A DNA stretch of 64,000 nucleotides from Bacteroidia bacterium (GCA_030426955.1 JAUHXS010000006.1:62001-126000), one strand, 5' to 3'; counted from the stretch's first letter, positions 16,405 to 25,861 are shown. Numbers and translations are program-made. Notes: generated from the sequence alone by a model not told the origin.

Positions 16405-17430
16405 TTAGCTCATAAGCTTACAAAGTTCATACAGTACTCTTGCTCCAACATTCTCATTCCAATCTGTTTTGCTATTTGGAGCCACTTCACAAAGGTCAAA
16501 ACCAATGATTTGTTTACCAGATTCTTTGATTGAATGTAGCAAATAATTTACTTGTTCAAATTCTAGTCCCCCGGGAACCGGTGTTCCCGTATCTGGACAT
16601 AGACTTGGGTTTAGCCCATCAATATCATAGCTTATGTAAACCTTATTGGGTAATGCTTCAACGATCGATTTGCAAATGGATTTCCATGATGCACCATCAA
16701 ATAAAGATTGTTTTATATCTCGGTCAAAGAATGTTTTTATTTTTCCTTTACTCTTCTGCATCATAGTATATTCCTCCTCACAATAATCCCGAATACCAAC
16801 TTGAACTAATTTTGAGACATTTATTTCTGCTAAAATATTGCACATTATCGAAGCATGAGAATAGGTAAAGCCTTCGTAGGCCTCTCTCAAATCCATATGA
16901 GCGTCAATTTGTAAAATGCCAAATGAATCATGATGCTCGCTTAATGCTTTTATAAAGCCTAAAGGAGAACTATGATCTCCACCTAAAAGAGCGACTTTCT
17001 TTCCCGATTTGATTAATTCGTTGGCATACTCATAAATATATCTTTGAAGTGATTTGCAGGATTCGTTGATTCCCAATAAGCTTTCTAGTTCTTGATCAGC
17101 AATGTCCTCTCCAGACTCTAAAGTTTCAATATATGCTGAAGCTTTTTGTCTTAAACGGTCATTCTGTTCTAGCAATTCCTGATCAATTGGAGACATGAAT
17201 ATGCCCCTTTCCCATGTGTCTTTAAAGTCTTTATCAAATAAGTCTAATTGTGTAGAAGCTTCAAGAATGGCTTGTGGGCCTCTTGATGTTCCCGGTTTGT
17301 AGGAAGTAGTGACATCCCAAGGAATGGGTAGAATGATTATTTCTGCCTCTTCAATAGTATGTGGAAGCCCAAATAGATTACCATTGCATATGCCCACACC
17401 ATTGATATCAAATTCCTTTTCCTGACTCAT
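16405..17430 (-). CDS. Agmatinase / formimidoylglutamase family hydrolase
   Basis: A 341-residue ureohydrolase. Binuclear manganese ligands are visible in LLGGDHSSPLG, ILQIDAHMDLREAYEG followed by YSHASIM, and YISYDIDGLNPSLCP; a late Glu (GFDLCEVAPN) is the usual one in this fold. The substrate, agmatine, formimidoylglutamate or another guanidino compound, cannot be fixed by eye. Length is a little above the 300 typical of agmatinase because of a helical insert (about 75-125). No polyamine or histidine-degradation gene is adjacent. Confidence 0.88.
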   Translation of the reverse strand: MSQEKEFDINGVGICNGNLFGLPHTIEEAEIIILPIPWDVTTSYKPGTSRGPQAILEASTQLDLFDKDFKDTWERGIFMSPIDQELLEQNDRLRQKASAYIETLESGEDIADQELESLLGINESCKSLQRYIYEYANELIKSGKKVALLGGDHSSPLGFIKALSEHHDSFGILQIDAHMDLREAYEGFTYSHASIMCNILAEINVSKLVQVGIRDYCEEEYTMMQKSKGKIKTFFDRDIKQSLFDGASWKSICKSIVEALPNKVYISYDIDGLNPSLCPDTGTPVPGGLEFEQVNYLLHSIKESGKQIIGFDLCEVAPNSKTDWNENVGARVLYELCKLMS

Positions 17431-17461
17431 AAAGAAGTTATCTTTTTACAAAGAAAGACTG

Positions 17462-17469
17462 TAACTTTG
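17462..17469 (+). promoter_or_regulatory. Candidate -7 promoter box (TAACTTTG) for ccmE
   Basis: Perfect TAnnTTTG match 30 nt before the ATG at 17500, within the 69-bp gap to the divergent agmatinase-family gene. Confidence 0.5.
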
Positions 17470-17499
17470 TAATATCAAAGATATCTTACAAAAGAAGAT

Positions 17500-17916
17500 A
17501 TGAAGAGAGCTCACATTATAGCATTAGTCGTTATTGCCATTGCCATTGCCGCGATTATTAGTTTGGTGAATGATGCGAGCACTTACGTGAATTTTTCTAC
17601 AGCTCAGCTGAATGAAGGCAAGGAGTTTCATGTAGTTGGGGAACTATCCAAAGACAAACCACTGGAGTATAATCCAGAGGTCAATCCAGATGAGTTTACG
17701 TTTTATATGAAAGATAATGAGGGTGAGGAAAGAAAAGTGATCTTAAATGCTTCCAAACCTCGAGATATAGAAAAATCTGAGAATATTGTCGTGATTGGTA
17801 AAATTCAAGGAAAAGAGTTTATTGCATCAAGTCTTCTAATGAAATGTCCTTCTAAATACGTAGATGGCGAGCTTCAGACTATGGAAACCAAAATAGAAGT
17901 TAATTCTAAATTATAA
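17500..17916 (+). CDS. ccmE: Cytochrome c maturation haem chaperone, CxxxY-type CcmE
   Basis: A 138-residue membrane-anchored OB-fold protein: one N-terminal helix (5-25), then a small beta domain with VVGELSKDKPLEY, FTFYMKDNEGEERKVILN and VVIGKIQGKEFIASSLLMKCPSKY. CcmE holds haem covalently before delivery to apocytochromes c. The classical HxxxY haem site is here C116-P-S-K-Y120, the CxxxY form described for some sulfate reducers and archaea. No other ccm gene is adjacent. The di-haem peroxidase in this window is a possible client of the pathway. Domain assignment is fairly secure; haem binding is inferred. Confidence 0.85.
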   Translation: MKRAHIIALVVIAIAIAAIISLVNDASTYVNFSTAQLNEGKEFHVVGELSKDKPLEYNPEVNPDEFTFYMKDNEGEERKVILNASKPRDIEKSENIVVIGKIQGKEFIASSLLMKCPSKYVDGELQTMETKIEVNSKL

Positions 17917-17994
17917 ATCTAAAGTTTCAAGTCTCTCACTTCAAGTTTCATATTTCTAAAAGCATTTCTCTTAGCATTTGTAAATGATTGTGCT

Positions 17995-18002
17995 TATCTT
18001 TG
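17995..18002 (+). promoter_or_regulatory. Candidate -7 promoter box (TATCTTTG) for the caspase/SpoIIE operon
   Basis: Perfect TAnnTTTG match 27 nt before the ATG at 18030. A TTTG at 17977-17980 lies 14 nt upstream, closer than the usual -33 spacing. Confidence 0.45.
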
Positions 18003-18029
18003 TTACATATAGTAAATACGTACACAATT

Positions 18030-20381
18030 ATGAAAAAAATACTATCAAATTGCCTATTAATTCTTGTTTTGATGGCCTTAAGTGTTAGTCTCATGGCACA
18101 GTCTGCAAAAAAGTATTTCAAAACGGCAGAAAAATTTAAAGAAGCCAAGGAATATCCTAGCGCCATTACAAACTATACAAAAGCTATTGATTTAGATCCA
18201 GATTTAGTTGACGCCTATGTAAGCAGAGGCGAATCCTATATGGCTGAGGAAAATAATAAAGAAGCTATTCGTGATTTTGAAAAAGCTATAGCGCTAGACA
18301 TTAAGTCAAAGAAGGAGCTTTATTTGAAAATTGGAATGTTGCAAGCAAAAGAAAAAGAGTATGACAAGGCCGTTGAGGCGTATAACCAAGCAGCTAAGCA
18401 AGATAAAAAATATTTTGAGCCACATTTGAAGAAGACAGCCCTGCTTTTAGATATGGGCAAATATAATTCTGCCAAAGAATCTGCTGACTATGCCATTGCA
18501 CTAGATGATAAAAACCCTTGGGCATATTATTATAGAGGAAAGGCGCAATATAATCTGGAGTTATATAAGGATGCGAAAAGTTCTTTTCAAAGAGCTATTG
18601 CGCTTAAAAGTAGAGTCAAATATTTTCATTTAGCTTTAGCAGAGACATTGCATAAAATGGGTGGTGACGAAAGGGCGATGTTTGATCAATACAAAAAGGT
18701 AATCTATCTTGATCCTAATGATCCTGAGGCATATACCTATAGAGGAATTGCTTACAGAGAGACAGCAAAATATACCGAAGCAATAGATGATCTAACAAAA
18801 GCGATCACGCTTGATCCAGAATATTTATCTGCTTTTTTAAATAGAGGACTAGTTTACTTCAAAACAGGAAAGTACCAAGATGCCATAAACGATTTTACCA
18901 AAGTAATTGTGTTGGATAGTGAATATGCAAAAGCGTATTATCATAGAGGTGCTAGCTATCAACAAATGAATGAACCTAAAAGAGCCTCTCAAGATTATAA
19001 GTTGGCCATTAAATATGCAGGAGATGATAAGGAATTAGCAGTTTTATTGAAAGAAGCTAAAGGTAAGATGTATGAGCTAAATAGAGAGCTAGATAAACCC
19101 GAAATTGTTATAGAAAACCTAGTAACAAAAGGGACAATTATCGAAATTCCAGACCAGTTAAAAACAATTGTCGTAAAAGGGAAAATAAAAGATGCTAGTA
19201 ACATAAAATCGATTATTGTCGACGGCAATGACGCTACCTTTTCTGTAGATACTATTAATCCGAGCTTTCAAGCTGAAGTTAAGCTAACTTCTTCAACCTC
19301 ATTAGTAGAAATAAAAGCAACAGATGTTTATGATAACACTACAGCGACATCGTACAAGGTGAAGAGAACAGAGACCAACCTCCCTGTTGTAAAACTTTTA
19401 GCTCCGTATGCATCTGATAATAATGAAGTTTATTTAGATGCAGATAATCCTGAAATATACGTGGAAGGGAAGATTAAAGATGCAAGTTTGATTAGATCTA
19501 TAGTAGTAGAAGGGGCAAATGCTGGTTTTTCATTAACGGAGTTAAACCCTGCTTTTTCAGCGAAAATAAATATTACCAATAAAGCTTCTTTTTCTGTCAT
19601 AGTAGAAGATATCTATGGTAATAAAAGTGAAAACGAATACAAAATAAAAAGAGAAGGAGTTGACTTAGCTGATAATCCAATGGGCAAGACATGGGTCGTA
19701 TTTATTGAAAATGCGGACTACAAAGATTTTGCCAACCTCAAAGGTCCGACTAATGATGTAGCTAAGCTGAAAAATGCATTTGCAGGATATAAATTTAGCA
19801 ATATTATACACAAACGTAATATGAGCAAAGCAGAGATGGAGAAGTTTTTTGCGATAGAGCTAAGAGACTTAATCCGAACAAACAGAGTAAAATCTTTATT
19901 AGTTTGGTATGCTGGTCACGGAAAGTATCTCTTTGAGACAGGATATTGGATTCCTGTAGATGCTAAGAACGGAGAGGAGTTTACTTACTATAGTGTAAGT
20001 GCCTTAAAAGCTGCATTACAAGGATATAAAGATGTGGTACATACCTTAGTCATTTCTGACGCTTGTGAAACAGGCGATGCCTTCCTATTGGCTATGAGGG
20101 GTAGCGGCAAGAAAGTTTGTGATGATTGGAAAGCCACGACATTAAACTCATCTCAGGCATTAACGTCAGCTGGTTTAGAATTGGCCTCTGATGAATCTAT
20201 ATTTACCAAAACGTTTGTGAATATTTTGAATGGGAACAAAAATAAGTGTATTCCAATTCAGGATTTTGTAGCTCCAATCACGAGTGCGGTTACGGCTAAT
20301 CAGCAGCAAAAACCTAAGTTTGGTCCTATTAAAGGGCTTAATCACAATCCAAATGGAACATTCTTCTTCATAAGAAGATAA
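18030..20381 (+). CDS. Exported TPR protein with C-terminal caspase-like domain
   Basis: The frame is open from 17988, but ATG 18030 starts a signal peptide (MKKILSNCLLILVLMALSVSLMAQ has the right form), giving 783 residues. Residues 25-336 hold about nine TPR repeats (A.nyTKAIdLDPdlvdAY pattern). Two related beta-sandwich segments follow (about 361-446 and 451-541; both contain the block VxGKIKDAS...SIxV). The end (552-783) is a caspase/peptidase C14 fold with WVVFIENADYKDFANLKGPTNDV, the catalytic His in LVWYAGHGKYL (H630) and the Cys in LVISDACETG (C679), so the dyad is intact. A periplasmic or surface location follows from the signal peptide. The next gene starts 4 nt later, so the two are one operon. 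Confidence 0.88.
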   Translation: MKKILSNCLLILVLMALSVSLMAQSAKKYFKTAEKFKEAKEYPSAITNYTKAIDLDPDLVDAYVSRGESYMAEENNKEAIRDFEKAIALDIKSKKELYLKIGMLQAKEKEYDKAVEAYNQAAKQDKKYFEPHLKKTALLLDMGKYNSAKESADYAIALDDKNPWAYYYRGKAQYNLELYKDAKSSFQRAIALKSRVKYFHLALAETLHKMGGDERAMFDQYKKVIYLDPNDPEAYTYRGIAYRETAKYTEAIDDLTKAITLDPEYLSAFLNRGLVYFKTGKYQDAINDFTKVIVLDSEYAKAYYHRGASYQQMNEPKRASQDYKLAIKYAGDDKELAVLLKEAKGKMYELNRELDKPEIVIENLVTKGTIIEIPDQLKTIVVKGKIKDASNIKSIIVDGNDATFSVDTINPSFQAEVKLTSSTSLVEIKATDVYDNTTATSYKVKRTETNLPVVKLLAPYASDNNEVYLDADNPEIYVEGKIKDASLIRSIVVEGANAGFSLTELNPAFSAKINITNKASFSVIVEDIYGNKSENEYKIKREGVDLADNPMGKTWVVFIENADYKDFANLKGPTNDVAKLKNAFAGYKFSNIIHKRNMSKAEMEKFFAIELRDLIRTNRVKSLLVWYAGHGKYLFETGYWIPVDAKNGEEFTYYSVSALKAALQGYKDVVHTLVISDACETGDAFLLAMRGSGKKVCDDWKATTLNSSQALTSAGLELASDESIFTKTFVNILNGNKNKCIPIQDFVAPITSAVTANQQQKPKFGPIKGLNHNPNGTFFFIRR

Positions 20382-20385
20382 CTCG

Positions 20386-23300
20386 ATGCAATTGTTGGAT
20401 TTTAATAAGCTTAACACATATAAGTCAGTCACATTGCTCAAATGCTTGATATGCTTAAGCTTTGTTCTGAACGTCTTTTGGAGTAAAGCACAAACCAACA
20501 TTTACAATAATTACAACTCAGAACGTGGCTTACCTCAATCTAAGGTATATGCTTTAGCACAAGATAGCCTAGGATATTTGTGGGTTGGCACCAAGGGCGG
20601 TTTAGCTAAGTTCAATGGTTTAACATTTGAGACTTATACGGTCGATGAGGGAATGGGCGAAGACATTGCGACACAAGTTCTAGTTGATGAGCAAAACAAT
20701 GTGTGGATAGGACATGAAGGAGGCAGTATATCTGTTATTAAGAAAGATACTATTATATCTTACAGGTTTAAGTTACCGAAAAGTGAAGAATACCTTAAAT
20801 CAAGGATTCACAAGCTATTTCTAGACAGTAAAGGTAAGCTGTGGATTGGAACAGGAGAAGGGTTGATTATTATCAATGATAAAGACAAGTCATTAGATGA
20901 TCCGTCTAACTTTCAATTTTGGAATTTTGATAGTGGTTTGAGCGATATTGTTCTGGATATTCTGGAGGACAAACAAGGGAAGATGTGGCTAGTAACCACA
21001 AATGGCATCAAAACGTGTAATAGTGATGCCTTTCCATTCGAGACTTTTTTAGCAGAGGGTTTTGTCTCCACCCAATACCTTACTATTTACGAAAGTAAAG
21101 ATGGCACTATATGGTTTGGAGCTTTAAATAAAGGGCTGGCTAAGTTTGATCATAAAGAAAGCCAAGTAACTTATTTCCATGAGGGGTTAAAAGACCGTTG
21201 GATTACAGACATTATTGAAGATGATCATGACGACATTTGGGTCTCTACTTGGAGAGGAGGTATTGCGAAGTTACAAAACAATAAGTTCAGGACGATAGGC
21301 ATTCAAAATGGATTGAGTGACTATGCGGTAAGGTGTATGTTGCTAGATCAGGAAAATAACATTTGGATAGGAACAAATGAAGGTGGCTTGGACTACTATA
21401 AAGGAGAAATGTTTATAAACTACTTAGAGGGAGGAGTCTATGTAAATGACGCTGCTACAGCAATTCATCAAACAGTTTCAGGAGATTGGTGGATTGGGAG
21501 TAATAAAGGCATAACGATATTATCGAATACAGATGGGAATCTTAATGCTAGACAATTTAAATTGAATAGTCTAATTCAAGGAAAATCTGTTGATGCAATT
21601 CAATCGGATAATAGCGGTAATGTTTGGATAGGCGTATTTGAGCTAGGTGTCATCAAATACAATGTTAATAGTGGGAAGCATGAGATTTATAATGTGGGCA
21701 ACCATCTAATTAGTGACTTTATTACTACAATCGCCATAGATAAAGATCAGAATGTTTGGATTGGAACCAGACAAGGAATCACTAGGTACAACAGCAGAAA
21801 TAAGACTTATGAGAACTTCGGTCATGTAAATGGTCTTGCCTCCGACAAGGTTACCCAAATATTTGAGGACTCAAAAGGGCGAATATGGATTGGGGGAGAG
21901 TCTGGCGATGGTTTGACGGTCTGGGAGAATGCAGCTTTTAAGGTATATGGTACGGAAGATGGCATGACGCATCACAGTCCATCTTCCGTTACTGAAGATC
22001 AAAGTGGCAATATTTGGATAGGAACAGAAGGAAGAGGAGTCTTCAAGTTTGATGGCAGCTCTTTTACTAGCCATCGGGTTAAAGATGGATTATTATCAGA
22101 TTTTATTTTGTCTATTATAGCTGATAATGATGGTAATGTATGGATTGGTACACATCAAGGGCTATGTAGGCTTGATGCTAATAAAGGAGCTTTTACAAAC
22201 TATGGGAAGCAAGAAGGATTTCTGGGAGTTGAAGCAAAGCAAAATGCTGTATTTAAGGCAAAGGATGGAAGTATTTGGTTTGGTCATGCCAAAGGTTTTT
22301 GTATTTACAATGCGAATAATAGTAAAAATATTAATGCTCCTAAACTTCGCATAAAGTCATTCTATGCTAATTATGAATCAATTAACATTGGCTCAGAAAT
22401 TGTACTTGACCATGATCAAAATCAAATTAAAATAGAGTATTCTGGGCTATACTTTTCAAATCCTACTGGATTGAAGTACTCCTATATGCTTGAAGGCTTA
22501 GATAATGCAAATTGGTCATACCCTGAAACAAAAAACAGTATCACTTTCCCAGCCCTTGCTTATGGAAATTATACTTTGAACGTAAAAGCGATTAATAGTC
22601 AGGGAATAGAAAATAAAAACGACGTAAAAATAGCTTTTACTATAAGGCCCCCGTTTTATTTAACCTCATGGTTTTTGATATTGTGCGTCATTGTGGTTGG
22701 GGCAACTACTTTTGGGTTTATTAGTTGGCGAACACAAAAGCTGAAAAGAGATAAGCAAATACTAGAAGAAAAAGTAGCTGAGAGAACAAGAGAACTGGAG
22801 GAAGAGAAAAAGGTAGTAGAGGAACAAAAAGAGGAGATTGCTGAAAAAAATAAGGATATCACGGATAGTATCAAGTATGCGGAAAAGATACAGACTTCCA
22901 TATTGCCTATGCAAAAAGATATTGCAACAGCATTCCCAGAATCTTTTGTGCTTTACAAGCCAAGGGATATCGTAAGTGGGGACTTCTATTGGTTTAAAAG
23001 GAATAATGATGAAGCTTATATTGCAGCGGTCGATTGTACTGGTCATGGTGTTCCAGGTGCATTTATGTCTATGATAGGCTATTCTCAGCTTAATCAAATT
23101 ACAGGACAAGGTAAGCAAACAGAACCCGCTAAAATATTAGATGCACTTAGTGATGGTGTTAGGACAGCATTACGTCAAACCGAATCCGAGGACTCGGCTA
23201 AAGACGGTATGGACTTAGCCTTATGTAAATTGAATTTAAAGAGTAATGAGCTAACTTTTTCCGGCGCTTACAGGCCACTTTATTTATTAAAAAATGGAGA

Positions 23301-23607
23301 AATAGAAGAGGTAAAAGCTGATAAGTTTCCCATTGGTGGAACAGATGAAGGCAATGAATATACCGATAAACAGATCAAACTAGAGAAAGGGGATGCGATT
23401 TACATCTTCTCAGACGGATACCCTGATCAGTTTGGAGGAGAAAAGGGAAAGAAGTTTATGACCAAACGGTTTAAAAACCTACTGGTTGAAGTAATGAATG
23501 AACCCATGGATAAGCAAAAAGAAATATTAGACGAGCAAGTTGAGTCTTGGCGTGGCAATCTAGAGCAAGTAGATGATATATTGGTCATAGGAATCAAAAT
23601 TACATAA
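20386..23607 (+). CDS. Two-component-type propeller sensor with SpoIIE/PP2C phosphatase domain
   Basis: A 1073-residue transmembrane sensor. Signal peptide 1-36 (ends SKAQ). Residues 40-650 are at least twelve Reg_prop repeats (D..GNVWIGT..GL.r yn pattern) forming two beta-propellers. A Y_Y_Y domain follows (about 665-745; LKYSYMLEGLDNANWSY). The membrane helix is at about 761-782 and a charged coiled coil at 785-835 (EEKVAERTRELEEEKK). The cytoplasmic end is a PP2C phosphatase of the SpoIIE class with GDFYW, AAVDCTGHGVPGAFM, DGMDLALC, FSDGYPDQ and VDDILVIGI, including the metal-binding Asp residues. Signal-dependent dephosphorylation of a cytoplasmic partner, such as a STAS protein, is inferred; none is encoded nearby. 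Confidence 0.92.
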   Translation: MQLLDFNKLNTYKSVTLLKCLICLSFVLNVFWSKAQTNIYNNYNSERGLPQSKVYALAQDSLGYLWVGTKGGLAKFNGLTFETYTVDEGMGEDIATQVLVDEQNNVWIGHEGGSISVIKKDTIISYRFKLPKSEEYLKSRIHKLFLDSKGKLWIGTGEGLIIINDKDKSLDDPSNFQFWNFDSGLSDIVLDILEDKQGKMWLVTTNGIKTCNSDAFPFETFLAEGFVSTQYLTIYESKDGTIWFGALNKGLAKFDHKESQVTYFHEGLKDRWITDIIEDDHDDIWVSTWRGGIAKLQNNKFRTIGIQNGLSDYAVRCMLLDQENNIWIGTNEGGLDYYKGEMFINYLEGGVYVNDAATAIHQTVSGDWWIGSNKGITILSNTDGNLNARQFKLNSLIQGKSVDAIQSDNSGNVWIGVFELGVIKYNVNSGKHEIYNVGNHLISDFITTIAIDKDQNVWIGTRQGITRYNSRNKTYENFGHVNGLASDKVTQIFEDSKGRIWIGGESGDGLTVWENAAFKVYGTEDGMTHHSPSSVTEDQSGNIWIGTEGRGVFKFDGSSFTSHRVKDGLLSDFILSIIADNDGNVWIGTHQGLCRLDANKGAFTNYGKQEGFLGVEAKQNAVFKAKDGSIWFGHAKGFCIYNANNSKNINAPKLRIKSFYANYESINIGSEIVLDHDQNQIKIEYSGLYFSNPTGLKYSYMLEGLDNANWSYPETKNSITFPALAYGNYTLNVKAINSQGIENKNDVKIAFTIRPPFYLTSWFLILCVIVVGATTFGFISWRTQKLKRDKQILEEKVAERTRELEEEKKVVEEQKEEIAEKNKDITDSIKYAEKIQTSILPMQKDIATAFPESFVLYKPRDIVSGDFYWFKRNNDEAYIAAVDCTGHGVPGAFMSMIGYSQLNQITGQGKQTEPAKILDALSDGVRTALRQTESEDSAKDGMDLALCKLNLKSNELTFSGAYRPLYLLKNGEIEEVKADKFPIGGTDEGNEYTDKQIKLEKGDAIYIFSDGYPDQFGGEKGKKFMTKRFKNLLVEVMNEPMDKQKEILDEQVESWRGNLEQVDDILVIGIKIT

Positions 23608-23609
23608 GA

Positions 23610-24080
23610 ATGGAAGAGGTTTATAACTATTTATATATCATTGGACTAGTTGGGTATTTTATCTACAAGACCTTCTTTAAGGCGAAGAAGGATAATGCAA
23701 AAAAGAAGCCTGCAAAGAGGGATAAAGGTGAAATGAATCCATACGAGGTGCAAGAATTTGAAAGTGTCGAAATGACAGATTTCGAAGTTGAAAAGGAACA
23801 ACAAGAACGGTACACAGAGTTAAAGAAGAGAATTACACCGATAAGCTCAGCTACGGAAAAGAGCACTCATAAACCTACCTTTGATAAAGATGCTATTGAT
23901 AATATGCGAAAAATGGATGAGGAACTATCCATTAAAAGCAAGTCAAGAAAGAGAGAAATAAGTAAATCAAAAATAAAATCCGCAGAAATCGTGAATGAAG
24001 AGATGTCAGATGAAGAGGCCTTTGATCTTAGACAAGCAGTGATCAATAAAGTAATTTTAGACAGACCATATATCGATTAA
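23610..24080 (+). CDS. Small charged single-helix membrane protein
   Basis: A 156-residue protein I do not recognise as a named family. Residues 6-22 (NYLYIIGLVGYFIYKTF) form one membrane helix with positive charges after it, so the rest is probably cytoplasmic. That part is highly charged and disordered-looking, with Lys/Glu-rich segments. It ends with a conserved-looking helix, DEEAFDLRQAVINKVILDRP. The gene begins 2 nt after the SpoIIE-domain gene and abuts miaE with no gap, so it is translated as part of the operon. It could be an adaptor for the sensor or unrelated. Confidence 0.7.
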   Translation: MEEVYNYLYIIGLVGYFIYKTFFKAKKDNAKKKPAKRDKGEMNPYEVQEFESVEMTDFEVEKEQQERYTELKKRITPISSATEKSTHKPTFDKDAIDNMRKMDEELSIKSKSRKREISKSKIKSAEIVNEEMSDEEAFDLRQAVINKVILDRPYID

Positions 24081-24662
24081 ATGTTAGGATTAAAGTTACC
24101 TACAGATCCGAGATGGGTAGAATTAGTCGAATCAAGCTTGGAAGATATTTTAACAGACCATGCTTATTGCGAGCAAAAAGCAGCTTCTCAATGCGTTTCA
24201 TTGATTGTTCAATATCCTGAAAAAGAATTGCTAGTAGAAAAATTAGCACCAATAGTTACAGAAGAATGGGGACATTTTAGAATGGTTTTGAGAGAGTTGA
24301 AGAAACGAAACCTAAGACTAGGTGTGTCTAGAAAAGATGAATATGTTAATAAACTCAATAAGTTTATTCGCAAAGGCGGATCCAGGGAAGAACAACTATT
24401 AGAAAAGCTATTGGTTTGCGCATTGATAGAAGCAAGAAGTTGTGAAAGATTTCGCTTGCTTTCTGAAAAATTGGCGGAAGAAGAATTAAAGCAGTTCTAT
24501 CGTGAGTTGATGATTGCAGAAGCAGGGCATTATCGACTTTTTATAGACCTTGCAAAATCATACCTTTCTGAAGAAAAGGTAAAAGAAAGATGGCAAGATT
24601 ATTTAGATCATGAGGCGGAGATTATGAAACAATTAGAATTAAGAGGCGATCGAGTACACTAA
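24081..24662 (+). CDS. miaE: tRNA 2-methylthio-N6-isopentenyl adenosine-37 hydroxylase
   Basis: A 193-residue di-iron enzyme of the ferritin-like fold that hydroxylates the isopentenyl group of ms2i6A-37 in tRNA. Helical iron-ligand motifs are DHAYCEQKAASQ (Glu in a four-helix bundle), VTEEWGHFRMVLRE (ExxH), LVCALIEARSCERF and MIAEAGHYRLFIDLA (ExxH). Length matches the family. It is the last gene of the 18030-24662 tight run, which is likely an accident of transcription rather than function. No miaA or miaB lies in the window. Confidence 0.93.
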   Translation: MLGLKLPTDPRWVELVESSLEDILTDHAYCEQKAASQCVSLIVQYPEKELLVEKLAPIVTEEWGHFRMVLRELKKRNLRLGVSRKDEYVNKLNKFIRKGGSREEQLLEKLLVCALIEARSCERFRLLSEKLAEEELKQFYRELMIAEAGHYRLFIDLAKSYLSEEKVKERWQDYLDHEAEIMKQLELRGDRVH

Positions 24663-24706
24663 GTATTGATCTTTGTTTAGCTCTGTATTACATACATTTA
24701 GAAGAA

Positions 24707-25861
24707 ATGAAATTAGGATTTGATTCGAAAAGGCTTTTCTGCAACTTTACTGGCTTGGGAAATTATAGCAGGTCATTAGTTAAAAACCTTCAGAAGCTCT
24801 ATCCCGATAATCAGTACAATTTATATACCCCAGAGCTAAAACGGACGTCTGAAACTGCTTTTTTCTACGATAGTCCATTTTTTCAAACCTATAAAGCTAA
24901 GACAGCTTTTAAATCTTTTTGGAGAAGTTTTTCTATCCTTGATCAATTGAAGAAAGATAAGATTGAATTATACCATGGGTTGAGTAATGAAGTTCCTTTT
25001 AATATAAAAAGGAGTGGTATTAAAAGCATTGTCTCGATTCATGATCTGATATTTAAAGTTTTGCCAGATACATATTCTCTAATAGATAGAACGATTTATG
25101 ACCTTAAGTTTAAAAATAGTTGTCTCAATGCAGATAGGGTAATTGCAATCAGTAACAGTACAAAAAATGATATAGTCAGGTTTTATAATATAGATCCAAG
25201 TAAAATTGAAGTTATTTATCAAACTTGTAATCCAATATTTTATGAGCAAAACAACATAAAAGATAACGATAGCAGCCTTTTAAAGTATAATCTCCCGAGT
25301 GAGTACATTTTGTATGTAGGGAGTTTGGAAAAACGAAAAAATCTTACAGGGATAATTAAGAGTTACCAGCAGTTACATTCTGATTTTCAAATTCCTATAG
25401 TTATAATTGGTGGAAACAAAGGAAAGGAATATACAAAGAAGTGGCTTGATTTAGTTAGGGTTTGCGGGCTTGAAAATAAAATAATTTGGATAAATGATTT
25501 GAAGGATAATTATAGCTTGCAAAGAATATATCAAAAGGCTATGGCACTTGTTTACCCTTCATTTTATGAAGGCTTTGGGTTGCCTGTGGTAGAAGCATTA
25601 TTAAGTAAAATACCAGCAATTACCTCTAATATTTCTTCTTTGCCAGAGGCTGGTGGACCAAATTCTTTTTACATCGATCCAAATAATCCCGAGGAACTTG
25701 CATATGCTATTACCCAAGTTTTGAGCAATACGGAGCTAAGAAAAACAATGATTAGTGCTGGATATGATTACGCCATGCAAACGTTTGCGCCCGATCGGGT
25801 TACACGACAATTACTAACCTGTTATGAAAAAACGTTATCCGATAAAAGTAAAGGCATTTAA
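24707..25861 (+). CDS. Glycosyltransferase group 1 (GT4-like)
   Basis: A 384-residue GT-B enzyme. The N-terminal half has GLGNYSRSLVKNL and VSIHDLIFKVLPDTYSLIDR; the donor half has YILYVGSLEKRKNLTGIIKSY, IIWINDL and the E-x7-E site in YPSFYEGFGLPVVEALLSK. The following SSLPEAGGPNSFYIDP is also typical of mannosyl- and glucosyltransferases of family GT4. It probably acts on a surface polysaccharide or glycolipid. It lies 44 bp after miaE and could be read through from that operon. A near-consensus box (TACATTTA) lies 6 nt before its ATG. Confidence 0.88.
   Translation: MKLGFDSKRLFCNFTGLGNYSRSLVKNLQKLYPDNQYNLYTPELKRTSETAFFYDSPFFQTYKAKTAFKSFWRSFSILDQLKKDKIELYHGLSNEVPFNIKRSGIKSIVSIHDLIFKVLPDTYSLIDRTIYDLKFKNSCLNADRVIAISNSTKNDIVRFYNIDPSKIEVIYQTCNPIFYEQNNIKDNDSSLLKYNLPSEYILYVGSLEKRKNLTGIIKSYQQLHSDFQIPIVIIGGNKGKEYTKKWLDLVRVCGLENKIIWINDLKDNYSLQRIYQKAMALVYPSFYEGFGLPVVEALLSKIPAITSNISSLPEAGGPNSFYIDPNNPEELAYAITQVLSNTELRKTMISAGYDYAMQTFAPDRVTRQLLTCYEKTLSDKSKGI

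Noticed and set aside
18030-20381. CRISPR-like or transposon repeats in the TPR gene
   Set aside because: The repetition is at protein level, from TPR units, and the DNA copies are diverged.
22762-23118. 118-residue reading frame antisense to the SpoIIE-domain gene
   Set aside because: It overlaps conserved phosphatase motifs of the real gene and its peptide is a Phe/Leu-rich by-product of the Glu/Lys coiled coil.
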